Source: Simmondsia chinensis | Taxonomy: Eukaryota > Streptophyta > Magnoliopsida > Caryophyllales > Simmondsiaceae | Length of the DNA stretch: 64,000 nt | Assembly (NCBI GenBank): GCA_018398585.1 | Contig: JAGTTD010000001.1 | Coordinates: 4,280,501-4,344,500 of the forward strand | Direction: 5' to 3' | Shown here: piece after piece, positions 1 to 10,730 of the stretch | Layout of the letters: each line of letters begins with the position of its first letter | Numbering within the stretch: position 1 is the stretch's first letter | Notes under the pieces: generated by a model | Seen by the model: only the letters and a program-made list of their open reading frames with translations | The model's database searches: none | What the model was told of the DNA's origin: nothing | Program-made: the position numbers and the translations under genes

Positions 1-3
1 CTT

Positions 4-1221
4 ATGTTAGGTGGGAAGTGTTTTCATATTCGTTGCATCTGTCACATTTTGCATTTAATGGTAATGGATGGTTTAGATCTTATAGACGCATCCCTTGCCA
101 CCTTAAGATCTGTAATAATATCAATTAAAGCATCCGTCGCTAGGAAAAAAAGATTTAAAAATGTATGTAGGTTGCATAACATAGAATATAAACAATTTAA
201 ATTAGACTCCAAAACTAGGTGGTCGTTTAAGGTAGTAATGTTAGAGCGCATTCTACCATACAAAGACGCTCTAATGGAATTCGCCCAGGAAAATTGTGTA
301 GAATGGCGCGATTACAACCTGGACGGTATACATTGGGAGACAATAGATGAAATTTGTAAATTTTTTAGCATGTTTAAAGACGCGACAACATTTTTTTTCA
401 GGTTGCTACTATCCGACCATGCCTCAAGCAATATCAACATTGCTTGATATTGTAAATTGGATGGTGGGTAATCAATCCAACCCCATTTTGTTCGGATCGA
501 TTACGGCAATGAAAGAAAAGTTTGCCAAATATTTTTCTGAACTACCTCTTACTTATTGCTTTGCAACTATTTTAGACCCTCGTTGTAAATGCGGGGGTTT
601 CAACTTGTTTTGCCCACATTTTTTTAAATATTTGCATCCTACTCTTAATGTCGACACTTTCATTGCCGATGTCGATAACGACTTGCATAATTTATTTTCT
701 GAGTATTCTCGTAAATTATCATTTAATAATCCTAGTACTACTGCAGTAGGATCTTCCACATCTAGTGGAAGTAGTTCACATATGTCATATTCGTGGAAGC
801 TGTTGGAGCAATTTACGCCCGCAGTAGCCCCCACATCATGTGACGAGCTAGATTATTACTTGCGGACACCGTTGGTCCATATTTTTGGGCCGCCGGCCAA
901 CCCGTATTTTGACCTTTTACAATGGTAGAACACAAACCAAACCCAATATCCGTGCTTTCCACCATGGCACGTGATATACTAAGTTGTCCGGTGTCTTCAG
1001 TAGCATCGGAGTGTGCTTTTAGTCTTGGTGGCAGGTTGCTTGGAACGAAGAGGGCAAAGCTATCGCCGTCGAGCTTAGAGATGTCCGTGTGCTTGAAGGA
1101 TTGGCTGCTAGCTGAGGCAAGAGATCAACAGAGAATGAAGATGGATTCATCGAGCGATGAAGAAGACGACCGCACAACTGATACGTCAAATGATGGCGTA
1201 GAAACCCCCCGATATGACTGA
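4..1221 (+). pseudogene. hAT-superfamily transposase, 3' part, frameshifted
   Basis: This is the catalytic and C-terminal part of a plant hAT (Ac/RICESLEEPER-type) transposase, which cuts and pastes DNA in the nucleus. The first frame (4-447) carries the RNase H-like core with an HIRCICHILHL block followed by a TRW motif. The second frame (347-928) begins after an 8-T run at 391-398, where the frame is lost, and holds the middle region with an ATILDPRCK block. The third frame (922-1221) carries the hAT C-terminal dimerisation block, with LSTMARDILSCPVSSVASECAF and an acidic tail. The family's usual protein is about 650-700 residues, and the N-terminal BED finger lies outside the window. Two frame changes (near 391-398 and 920-926) make this a non-functional copy. 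No terminal inverted repeat was identified downstream. Assignment to hAT is confident; the subfamily is not. Confidence 0.88.
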
Positions 1222-1922
1222 TATCAAGATTCAAGACTTTTGTATGTTAATTATTTACTTTCAAATATTTACGTCAAAAGATGACCGCACACTCCATATG
1301 TCAAACTTTATATTTTTTGATAAATAAATTTATATTTTTAAATATTAGGCCCCAACTTTGTATTTTTATTTGATATGTTATTTATTTACTGATATTTTTT
1401 TAATAATTACTTGTTGTATATTGTATTTTATTTATTACATATATTTAGTATTATTTTTTTTGAACATGTATACTTGGAAAGAAATATATTTGTATCTCAT
1501 ATTATTTATCAATGAATTACAATAATTTTAGTACAAAACAGCTATGTAATTTTTTTATTTATCAATGGCTTCCCGACCCGGCCCATGGCCACCACTAGAC
1601 CCCATACACCAGAATAAACTAAGGCAAATGGATCAATGGTTGGGACATGAGAAGTAGGTAAATGTTGACGATGGCTTTTACCCATTTGATGCTGCACACA
1701 CCGACAAACTCTTATTGGATGATAAAGATAAACTAAAGCTAGAATCTAAACTACGAAAGATCATCTCATTAGGGTGATCCAAGCTATTGTCCCAACCTTG
1801 AAGAGAGGTATGTTCCCCTATAAAAGTGGTAAAGGGTTTGGTAGAAGAGGGTGTGTTGGCTACAAATCAATAAAACCCTTGATCAAGCGTGCCCAGAAGA
1901 AATACCCGGCCTTGCAAATTCT
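1222..1922. other. AT-rich gap, no gene recognised
   Basis: From 1240 to 1560 the sequence is AT-rich and featureless. At 1564 an ATG opens a short reading frame beginning MASRPGPWPPLDP, which runs about 30 codons to a TAG; I do not recognise it. The rest (1680-1920) reads like decayed coding sequence with stops in every frame. Confidence 0.4.
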
Positions 1923-2547
1923 TCAAAGACAAAAGTTAGGATAAAATTCCATAAAAACATTATTGTCTTTAGTCAATTGCGAAACACAAAGGAGAATTTT
2001 TAGGGAGAACTTGGTCGATTCGGGTTCAGAGACAGTGGTGGCAGTGACTTTGGGCAGTGGGATTCTCGAGGAGTAGATCCTCGAGGTCAAAGGCTTTAGC
2101 CGTTGAGAGAACAAAATTTCTCCAAAGAAAGTAATTTTCTTAGTCAAGCTTGTTTCCGATTGATGGCACGGAGTTGTTTTGGTTGGTGGCCGAATATTAG
2201 GTTGTGTGGAGCAAACTTGTGTTTGGGAAGCCATTGAAGGATCGTTTAAATTGAGTTTGTTTAGAGCTCTGATACCATAAAATAGTAAAGTAACGTATAT
2301 ATATAAATTGATGGCTTGAATAAGTTTTGCCCCCCACTTCATTCATCAATATATAGATACAAAAACAAGAGAGAAAGATTTACAAAAAAGCAATTATCTT
2401 CTCGTATAAATATTAGATTAAAGATACAAGTCAACTATTTTATCTAGATCCAAATATACATAAAATATTTAAAAATCTTCTATTATCTTTGAATAGAGAA
2501 TAAAAATAAAGATAAATCTGAATCTGTTGTATTAATTTACTACAACA
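1923..2547 (-). mobile_element. LTR retrotransposon 5' end (LTR, primer site, leader), minus strand
   Basis: Read on the minus strand, a 270-bp LTR-like block (2547 to 2278) starts TGTTGTAGTAAATTAATACA and is followed directly by TGGTATCAGAGC (2277-2266). That is the initiator-methionine tRNA primer-binding site typical of Ty1/copia elements. Downstream a reading frame opens MASQTQVCSTQPN and continues to 1923 without a recognisable gag motif. The rest of the element and the other LTR are absent, so this is a truncated 5' end. LTR limits were set by the terminal TG and the primer site only. Confidence 0.6.
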
Positions 2548-3030
2548 AAAACACATGGATAAGAAAAGGGCACTTGTCCAAAAGCATCCACCTTATCAAA
2601 TAAGAAGATCCAATGGTTAGTTAATTATATAATCTGTTTGATATTGTGTTTTATGTAATTTTCAGAAATAAAAATTTTAAAAATGATTTTTTATTATTTA
2701 TTTTAATTTTTATTTAAACTAGAAAAAATTGAAAATAATAAACTAAAAATAAGAAAACTATTTTTAAAATCTAATTTTTATTTTGTAAAAAAATCTAAAA
2801 ATTAAAAATAGAAAACAATACTAAAAAAGTTCTATGCTTAATATTGGTTTTTGCTTGTAGTTTTTGTTTTTTAAAACTAAAAACCATATTCTATAAATAA
2901 TTTTTTTTATTTTTGATTTTTGTTTTAAGTTATTTCCCATTTTGAATGAAAAGTGAAAACATAAAACTGAAAATATAAGGTAATCACCGTCAAAATCATG
3001 TTTTTAGCACACATATGAATGCAAAATCTA
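2548..3030. other. AT-rich gap, no gene
   Basis: Very AT-rich sequence with short A and T runs, especially 2690-2960. It resembles the interior of a non-autonomous DNA transposon, but no terminal repeats were found. Nothing coding. Confidence 0.4.
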
Positions 3031-3033
3031 TGA

Positions 3034-4051
3034 GGATGCGTTTGAAGTATGGAACTGGAGGCTGAAATTGGAGCTGAGGCTGGAATCGAAGCCCATAATT
3101 CCAATTTCTGTTGTTTGGTTCACCTGCCGGTATTAGAATTACAATTCCATTGCCAAATTCCATGGAATTAAATTTTAACTGAAAATATATTTTCCAATTC
3201 CTTGGGGTAGTGGTAAGGAATTGCAATTCCATAATAGCTGCATTGACCTAAAACCTAAAATAATCCAATTTGATTAACCAAAATCCGAGATAACTCAACA
3301 TCTAAAGACTTAAACACAACTGATGTTTGACCTGAACCTCGAAATCATCTAACTCGAATGACTTGAACTAGAAATGATTGAAATCACCTTAGCTTAAAGT
3401 CCAAAGTAACCCAACCCGATTGATTCCAAACTCAAGATGACTTAAATCAAGAAAATGAAACTACGTGACTTGAATGTGATGTAAACAAGCTGAGCCGAAG
3501 TGGAAATAACCTGACCAAATTGACCCAAAACTTAATACGACCCATCCCGACCCATCTCAAACTTAGCCTAAGATGAATTGAAATTTGAAATGATACAAAT
3601 CATTTGTCCCAAAACTAAGACGACTCGAGGTTAAAATGACCTAAATGAACTCAAACCCGATCATAACTAGCCTGAATCCCAAAAACGCCTAACTTAATTA
3701 ACAGAAAATCCGAGGTAACTTGAACACCACATGAACTGAAGGGATACTCGACCCGATTTGACTCGAATATCGGATAATTCAAACTCAAATTGAATCGCTC
3801 CAACCATAATAACTTCAACGCAATGTGAACCAATCTGACCAAAATCTAAGCGTTGATTTAAAACTCGAAATACTCCAACTCAATTGATCAAATTCGAATC
3901 ATTATATTATATAGTTATAATTCACACCTCCAGTTCCTTTAATGAACAAAATTATAGAATTTTAATTCCATCAGAATTCCAATTCTATTAGAATTGGAAT
4001 TAAAATTATGATTTTTCAGTCTAATTCTAATTACATATGCCAAATAGTGCC
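3034..4051. mobile_element. Probable non-autonomous TIR element, degenerate
   Basis: The left end reads GGATGCGTTTGAAGTATGGAA. The right end, read in reverse complement, is GGCACTATTTGGCATATGTAA, so the ends form loosely matching inverted termini. Both junctions are flanked by TGA. Subterminal stretches rich in GAATT/AATTC occur at both ends (3090-3230 and 3950-4020). The interior (3240-3890) is a run of degenerate CCCGA/TGACC words without coding capacity. The layout suggests a Tourist/PIF-like MITE, but the termini are too diverged for a firm family call. Confidence 0.4.
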
Positions 4052-4054
4052 TGA

Positions 4055-4876
4055 AAGTAAATGATATTAAAGAAGCCTAATTCAGTGAGAAAGAGAGAGA
4101 GAACATTTTAATGGCTTGAAAATTTTATTAACTGAACTCAACCAAAATCAAATCAAAATGCTGTAAAGGTCCAAGTTTAAGGCTGAGGATCATATTGAGT
4201 AATGACCGATCTCGATAGTTATTAGATGAATAAATGGTTGAGTTACGTGCTGAATTTTTTTGACCTTGATACGACCGAACAAATGAGGTCCTCAAACTTA
4301 TACGTAGTTCGACACGAAGTTCAGACCCGATTAGATGCACATAGATTAGAGATGTTTGTTCGAATTATCTAATTCATACAGTATGATGTACTACTTATCA
4401 CATATTTAAAAACAAATAAAATTTTCATAATATGCCATACTATGTTAAACTATCAATCGTAATGTCCAAATAAATGTTAACCTTTCAGTTCTTAGATTGG
4501 ACCCGCCTAGAGCTGAGTACCAACCATAGTAAATCATTGACCTAATCAATGCGATCAAGTCATAAAGCAACCCAACTAGTCGAGCTAATTCGTGAGCTTT
4601 CAAACTTTGATCCAATGAATACCCAATCCTCCGGTATCTGTGTTAACCAATCCATACATTCAGGGCAGTAAGTCATAATTTGGGTCAACCCGAGTTAATT
4701 GTTTGACATTACTGAAATATATCACATTATTAATATGAAAATAACACTAAGCAACAATCACATTATATATATATTTTTTTCTTTGGTTTAAAAATATAAT
4801 CGAGATGGACACGTAGATAAGCGGGTGGGGTCATGTGGCAGACAAGTGAGGGGGAGGTCCCACTCAGAGGGGTGAC
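4055..4876. other. Intergenic, no gene recognised
   Basis: AT-rich sequence without a convincing reading frame. The last 70 bases (4800-4876) are GC-richer and lead into the gag fragment that follows. Confidence 0.4.
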
Positions 4877-5420
4877 TTGTTTTGCGCAGTGATTAGCTGG
4901 ACCTCTGGTTCTGCCTACTCGACCACCGGTACTCTACATGCTTCTCTTCTCCAAACCCCACTGCTTTCATCTATTGATCTCAGCCCTGATATACCTCATA
5001 CTAACACTAGTATCTCTCTTCCTCCATCACTACCCTCCTTGACTGCCGGCCTACCGCCTGTCTCTCCCCTTAACTCTAGCTTCTCGATCTCTACTTAACC
5101 AACCTAGTAACGATCAAACTGGAAAATCCCACTGACTACTACCCGTGGCGTGAGCAAATCTCCATGATTTTTCGGGCATATCGACTCATGGGTTTTGTTG
5201 ATGCTACCTTTCTTTTCCCTATACAACACATCACTTATCCTGATAGGTCCATCATACCCAATCCTGACTATATCTCATGGACCTGCACTAACCATAGTAT
5301 ACGCTCCTGCATTGCTGCTACCCTTACCCGAACTGTTCTTAATGATGTCATTCGTTAACCCACCTCCAAAGAGATGTGGGATGCCCTAAACAAAAGGTTT
5401 TTGTGATCACTCCCTTGCGA
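4877..5420 (+). pseudogene. Ty1/copia gag fragment
   Basis: Gag is the capsid precursor of LTR retrotransposons. A Ser/Pro/Leu-rich leader (4877-5098) is followed, after a stop, by a block starting near 5109. That block reads as a copia gag N-terminal domain: KLENPTDYYPWREQISMIFR, then GFVDATF, then TRTVLNDVIR, a stop at 5356-5358, and TSKEMWDALNKRF. The pattern (Leu-x-Tyr-x-x-Trp, a Gly-Phe-Val-Asp-Ala step, and Thr-Ser-Lys-Glu-Met-Trp) is typical of plant copia gag proteins. The remaining gag and all of pol are missing, so this is a relic. Confidence 0.62.
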
Positions 5421-5439
5421 AATAATTTGATCTTCCCGC

Positions 5440-5572
5440 TCAATTAGCGCTCCTTCGAAAAGACAAGAAGACCATGGAAGCTCCTCTCTCTCTTTCATTC
5501 ACTCAATTCAAGTCACAAATACTTATTTTTGACCCATAACTCAATTGAGTCATAACAAATTGGTATCAGAGC
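5440..5572 (+). mobile_element. LTR 3' end with initiator-Met primer-binding site
   Basis: TGGTATCAGAGC at 5561-5572 is the copia-type primer-binding site. It is preceded by sequence ending ATAACA that would be the end of a 5' LTR. The LTR start cannot be placed. The gag fragment upstream (4877-5420) belongs to a separate insertion or a rearranged copy, since gag should follow the primer site rather than precede it. Confidence 0.5.
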
Positions 5573-6230
5573 CTAGAGAATAAGGTTTTTCCTCTATGAG
5601 AAGGAATACCTTGCTATACTCATGACTATTTATAAGTAGAGGCATTATTTAGAAGGACATTACTTCCTTATTAAAACTTATCATGAGGCCTTAAAACACC
5701 TTCTAGAGCAAATAATTTCTACTCCTCACAATCCGAATAATTTCAATATATACAATAAGATTTCTTGATATTTTAAAATTTTATGACTCAAATACCCTAT
5801 ACAACGAGGTTTCCTTATGTACATGTGGCTTTCTCATCTCCATCAAATGTCAAAACTAATAATTATACATGGATATCAACATCTACCACCTATGTATTAT
5901 GATATTTTAATATATACAACGAGACTCTTTAAGATTCCAAAATTTTAACCCTCATTGTGGCTAATGCTTTTTTTAGTGCCTTAGGTAACTTTCTCGAGGT
6001 GGAGTTACCTATCTTGTAACATTTCTACAAATTGCCTCGAGCTTCACCTTCTAATCCCCAACAATAACTCCGATAACTACCTCAAATGCCTACTCTTTCC
6101 TTAAATGATTATCACATGCCAGACACCTGCTTCACAGGTTAAAACAACGTCTTTCTCAACCTTCTAAGTTTGCCAAATAAACAAATATTATATTATAAAA
6201 TAAATCATTCAAAATATACTTAAACTAAAC
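5573..6230. other. Decayed retrotransposon-like sequence, nothing recognised
   Basis: This follows the primer site at 5561. Every frame is closed by stops and no gag, protease or polymerase motif can be read, so it is probably decayed leader or internal region. Confidence 0.35.
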
Positions 6231-6233
6231 TAA

Positions 6234-7250
6234 GGCTCCGTTTGTTTCGGGGGAAAACCATATTCTAGGAAGTGATTTTTCCCTTTCCTTTGTTTGGCGT
6301 GTCATTAGCTCACGGAAAAGATTTTCCCTCAAATGAGGGAATATGACTTCCCTTACAAAATGGGGGAAGTCATGATTCTAAGTTACTCAAAAACCTTCGC
6401 AGTTATTATCATGCAAATTGAAATCGAATTAAAATAAACCAAACTACACTATAGACATTTAACGTCACATCATCGAACAAAAATTGGACTGAATAATTAA
6501 AAGCAACTTCGATATTACTTTGTCACTGTTGCAACTGAACAACTTTATTCAATATATTACATAGGTACTATGATATTTCAGTAATATAAATAATGTGCCC
6601 TAAAGTTTAAAAATTTTCTCATGAATCAGGTATCTTTTGCCAAAATTTAGTATATTTTAAATGAAAACAGCAATCTATACGTATCCTATATCATAATGCA
6701 ATAATCTCTTTTGTCCAAAAATGCTAACATGACACATTTTTTGATAATATATAAATAATTTTTGTGAGAATGTGGACAACCTTTTGATAATATGATATTT
6801 GTACCATATCAATTTTTTGGCAGAAATTAACCAAATTTTAATGAAAGTTCACCAGATTTTAACACAGTATGTATGCAAGTGATAAAATTTGTTATCTCAT
6901 GACAACTCGCTGTATATATTAAAATGACAGAGTATTTAGATAATAAATGCTCAAATTTTAAAATATCGAAGAAATAATTTTTCTAATTTATACAGCTTTG
7001 ATAGTTAACTTTTTATTTTATTACTTCATATATGTTGTATTATTACTTATGCTGTCCTATAAAAAGATATAAAATGATTGGTGAAAAATATTTTTTAAAA
7101 ACATACAAGAAGACATCACAATGAGGAATTAACTTTTCCTTTGAAATAAATAACAAAAAACCCCACTCGAAATTTATATTTCTTTGGAAAACCTTTTTTG
7201 AAGAAAAATCAATTCCTATATTCTACTTTTCTGTCAAAACAAACGGAGCC
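6234..7250. mobile_element. Tourist/PIF-Harbinger-like non-autonomous element
   Basis: A perfect 14-bp terminal inverted repeat, GGCTCCGTTTGTTT, opens the element and closes it in reverse complement. TAA flanks it on each side (6231-6233 and 7251-7253), the 3-bp target duplication expected of PIF/Harbinger elements. Similarity between the ends continues imperfectly for about another 35-45 bases (GGAAAACC, TAGGAA, GATTTTTC words). At 1,017 bp it is long for a MITE, and no transposase frame is visible, so it is a non-autonomous derivative. Confidence 0.82.
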
Positions 7251-7534
7251 TAAATGAATCCTTAAGACCAAAAAAAACTAAATGAATCCATTACTTAAAA
7301 AAAAGACACATCAATCAAAACTTATCATACGGACAGAGTGTTGGCCAGTTAAGTGTCATCACATGCAGAAGCTGAAGGTGGCGGAGATGAGGATGTTGAG
7401 ATGGATGTGTAGACACACAAGGAGGGATAGGGTTAGAAATGACATTATAAGAAGTAAATGAGGCGTGGCTCCAATTGAGGATAAGTTGAGGGAGCAACAT
7501 CTGCAGTGGTTTGGACATGTTAGGAGGAGACCGA

Positions 7535-8488
7535 TGACTGCGTGCTTTAAATACTTGGATTCCATGGTGCAACAAGACGGCGAAGTGGACGCAGATGTTA
7601 ACAACAAGATTAAAGTGGGTTGGTATAAATGGAGAATGGCCTCGATGGTACTGTGTGATAGGAAGTTCTCTCTCAAGTTAAAGGGGAAATACTATAAGAC
7701 AGTAGTAAGACCGACCATGTCTTATGGGGCAGAGTACTTGCCAGTTAAGCAACACCACACGCAGAAGACGAAGGTAGCATAAATGAGGATATTGAGATGG
7801 ATGTGTGGACACACAAGGAAGGATAAAATCAGGAATGAAGTCATAAGCAGTAAATTAGGCATGGCCCCAATCGAGGATAAGCTGCAGAAGCAATGTTTGA
7901 GGTGGTTTGGGCATGTTAGGAGGAGACCGAGCACTGCACCTGTCAGAAGATGCGAACAACTCCATAGTACAGACAGGAAGAGACGAAGATGCCGATCAAA
8001 GAAGAGTTGGATGGAAGCAATTCGACAGGACCTCGCCTATCTCAACCTCGGTGAAGAAATGACCCTAAATAGAGCTCAGTGAAAAATTGGTATGGGGATA
8101 ATAGACATAGCGAGGTAGGAATATCGAGCACTTTTAGGTTAGTACTAGCACCACCAGGCTTCTGGCGTGCTTGTCTGGTTTTTCGCATTTCTATTTTACT
8201 TCTTGTTGCTTACACCATTTATATGCTTGTAGGTTGTCGTTAGGTAGGCTCTCTTCAATAGATGCTTGGTTGCTTTTACGTTTTGCTCTTGCTTAGATGT
8301 TGCCATACTTGTCCTGCACTCTGTGCTTTTTATGCTTTCTTGCTTTTCAAGATGGGGGTCCTTGGAAATAACCTCTCAGTAGGACATCCCCCTGATAGAG
8401 TAAGGCTGTGCACATCCTATCCCTCCCAGACCCTACTCATGCAGGAGCCCTTGTGGCACTAGGCCTATTGTTGTTGTTGTTGTTGTTG
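7535..8488 (+). mobile_element. RTE-type LINE inserted inside another RTE LINE
   Basis: A second, longer RTE 3' fragment sits inside the first. The 13-bp word AGGAGGAGACCGA occurs at 7522-7534 and again at 8489-8501, exactly at the two edges, and is the TSD. The inserted copy encodes CFKYLDSMVQQDGEVDADVN through to the ORF stop at 8080-8082, with one in-frame stop near 7780. It then has a 406-bp 3' UTR ending in seven TTG units. Removing it restores the reading of the outer element across WFGHVRRRP. Confidence 0.92.
7541..8082 (+). pseudogene. RTE LINE reverse-transcriptase protein, C-terminal part
   Basis: This is the coding part of the inner RTE copy. It starts inside the region after the polymerase core (FKYLDSMVQQDGEVDADV), runs through VVRPTMSYGAEYLPVK, a TAA stop near 7780, RWMCGHTRKDKIRNEVISSK, APIEDKL and WFGHVRRRP, and ends NLGEEMTLNRAQ. 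The polymerase palm and the endonuclease are absent because of 5' truncation, the usual outcome of target-primed reverse transcription. It cannot make an active enzyme. Confidence 0.85.
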
Positions 8489-9079
8489 AGGAGGAGACCG
8501 ACCGCTACCCCGGTCAGGAGATGCAAACAACTCCATATTACAGACGGGAAGAGAGAGAGAAGCTGACCAAAAAAGAGTTGGATGGAGGCAATTAGACAAG
8601 ATCTAGTCTATCTCAACCTAAATGAGGAGATAGCCCTAAATAAAGCTCAGTGAATGATTAGTATAGGTGTAACCAATATAGCGATTTAGAAGCATCGAGC
8701 ACTTCTAAGCTAGCTCTAGTGCAACGAGGTTGCTTGCATGCTTGTTTGTTTATACACAGTTTTGTTGTATGTTGGATGCTTATAATCTCTGTACTCTCTA
8801 AATGCAAGCATATGTGCTATATGTAGGCTCTTTGCTCTAGATGCATATTTGCCGTTTACCTTTCGCTATTCCTTCTAGGTTTCCATTCCATACATTTCAT
8901 GCTCTCCATGCTTTCCATACTCTTCATACCTATCATGTTGGGGGTCCTCGGGAACAGCCTCTTGTCAGGGTACTACCCTGAAAGAGTAAAGCTGCGTACA
9001 TCCTACCCCTCCCAGACCCTATTTTCGCGAGAGCTCTTGAGGCACTGAGCTTATTGTTGTTTGTAGCAATCAAAACTTA

Positions 9080-9599
9080 ATTTTTAAACCTTAAAATTTT
9101 AAAACCGCCATAATAATAAATGTAGTATAAATTTGCTAAGAATAAGTTGCAAGTTTGTGGAGTATGTTATTGCAATTTGTGAACTATCGTGTTTCTCATA
9201 TATTATGTGAAGGTAACATGGATGCGGACAGGATAGCATTATTAGACTGTTCCCTACAAGATAACCATAAGAGCATTTACACATAATTTTACTGAACTTC
9301 GTATCATAATTTGCTAGATCATAATAACTTTATTTAGTAGTTAGCATTATCGTTATCTACCTAAAAAAAGTTTGCAAAGTTAGAAGTGGAAGTGGGAGCC
9401 AGAGATGGCAAAGACCACGTAGCCCAGCTCACGTTATCAACACGACAACCATCCCCCACTCCCCTCACTCACTTCACCAAAAATTTCTTTTATTAAAAAA
9501 ATAATATTATTATTAAAATAAAATAATTATTAAGATAAGTTTATAATTTTTATCTTTTATAAATCATATTACTATTACTCTACTAATAAAAAATTTACC
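9080..9599. other. Intergenic, no gene recognised
   Basis: AT-rich; nothing coding seen. A short GC-richer patch at 9390-9480 includes one ACGT core. Confidence 0.4.
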
Positions 9600-9601
9600 G
9601 T

Positions 9602-9608
9602 AAAAAAA

Positions 9609-9648
<40 letters not shown>

Positions 9649-9650
9649 TA
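9602..9650. repeat. A(25) run followed by (TA)12 microsatellite
   Basis: A homopolymer of 25 A (9602-9626) runs directly into an alternating TA tract (9627-9650). A second short TA tract follows at 9690-9704. The A-run may be the fossil tail of a retroposon that has since mutated into a TA repeat, but no body or TSD could be assigned. Confidence 0.85.
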
Positions 9651-9719
9651 TCCAGTGCCGACCGTAAAACAACAATTAAAAATAAATAAATATATATATA
9701 TATATTGTTTTAGATACCG

Positions 9720-10140
9720 TTCTCGCCAATAAATGGACCACGTGGCATCTTTAAAATCCACGTGGAATGATTGGCCCTCACAGCCGTACATCCCAAGCCC
9801 CGGCGCATGCATGTGACAGAAGGGCAGCTACCCCTGTGAATTAGTGGAGTGACGTCAGCCACCCGATGTCCACGTCACGAGGACTAAGCAGAACCGTCGG
9901 ATGAGGTAGGTGATCGGACGGTCCTGCGTGATTAAAGGGGTTGCTGATGCCGCCCACAAACAGCTGACGTGGCAAGATGCTTTAAGAATAAAAAAAAAAA
10001 AAGGAAAAAGAAAAGACGCGGCGTTAGAGAGAGACAAGATGGCGTGTGAAGCAGGGAGATGGAGTACCACGCAACTTCCTGGTGGGGACCAGCTGACGTG
10101 GACACCAAACAAAGCTTGTCGTCCTCCTCGTCACATCACA
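9720..10140. promoter_or_regulatory. Cluster of ACGT-core boxes, possible relic promoter
   Basis: This stretch is clearly GC-richer than its surroundings. It carries many ACGT-core words: CACGTGG at 9738 and about 9760, TGACGTCA near 9850, CACGTCAC near 9871, and TGACGTGG near 9964 and 10093. In plants these are G-box, C-box and ABRE-type sites bound by bZIP and bHLH factors. No open reading frame follows in either direction. It may be the promoter of a gene destroyed by insertions, or a TE-borne regulatory block. Function is inferred from motif density only. Confidence 0.4.
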
Positions 10141-10289
10141 GCTCTTTGATCCCCCTCCCCAGATTTTTCTCCATTTTTTTTTTTTAGTATTGTTATAGAT
10201 AAATTACATATTAGTATTCAAAATTTGATATATTAATTTTTTAATTTATAAATTTTGTAAAATAATTTTTCAGTGCAAAAGTTTGCACG

Positions 10290-10730
10290 ACGACAAACTC
10301 AAGACGACTCCCGCCAATGCAGGGTCTCGAGAGGTGAGATGTATGCAGCTTTGCCACTTCAGATTACTACCTAATGAGATGCTATCGATACAAGTCAAAA
10401 AAAAAGAGAAAAAGTTGAATCCTACATTGGTAGACTAGAGGAAGAAATACTAATTTATATACTTAAAGAGCTACTCCACCTCTTACCAATTGGTTTTGGG
10501 ATGGAACATTGTTTGGTATGTAACACTAAGAACCTTCGACCTTGCAAGCATAAAAATGACAATACACAAAGAGCAAAAGCCAGCAATAAGTAATAAGCAA
10601 TAGAGCACAAAGCAACAAGTTGCAAAGCATATAGTACCGCAGAGCAACACTACAACGCACAACTAGCAACAAGCAACCACCAGCACACAGCAATAACCAG
10701 TAAAATACAAGGAAGAGTGCAAAATAAACC
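10290..10730 (-). mobile_element. Degenerate RTE LINE 3' UTR, minus strand, interrupted
   Basis: On the minus strand, sequence rich in TTGCT/TGCTTG words (10730 to 10550) resembles the 3' UTR of the RTE copies at 7.3-9.1 kb. It continues, after an interruption, into a degenerate RTE tail at 10400-10295 (GCATACATCTCACC, then GACCCTGCATTGG). The interruption (about 10410-10548) is an LTR fragment described separately. No TSD was found. Confidence 0.6.
10410..10548 (+). mobile_element. TRIM-type LTR fragment
   Basis: The words CCTACATTGGT, AATACTAATTTATATAC, GCTACTCCACC and CCAATTGGTTTTGGGATGGAA are shared, in order, with a block at 38657-38790. The last two words recur in the complete TRIM at 31304-31861. 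This is a solo LTR or LTR fragment of that family. Confidence 0.55.

Larger units (their letters stand above)
7325..9066 (+). mobile_element. RTE-type LINE, 5'-truncated, split by a second RTE copy
   Basis: This non-LTR retrotransposon fragment retains the C-terminal end of the ORF (7325-7534 and 8502-8652) and the 3' UTR to 9066. The visible protein includes MLRWMCRHTRRDRVRNDIIRSK, WFGHVRRRP and, after the interruption, PVRRCKQLH and KKSWMEAIRQDL. These are the conserved C-terminal words of plant RTE-clade reverse transcriptase proteins. The host element is flanked by a 13-bp TSD, CAATCAAAACTTA, at 7312-7324 and 9067-9079. It ends with the RTE tail (GGGGGTCCTCGG, a CTCCCAGACCCT block, then TTG repeats). 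Stops and a one-base loss near 7328 show it is dead on arrival. Confidence 0.9.

Noticed and set aside
5164..5389. Host gene exon near 5.2 kb
   Set aside because: The translation matches a copia gag N-terminal domain with a stop; it is a retrotransposon relic.
8262..8462. 66-codon reading frame downstream of the RTE ORF
   Set aside because: It lies wholly in the 3' UTR and tail of the inner RTE copy.
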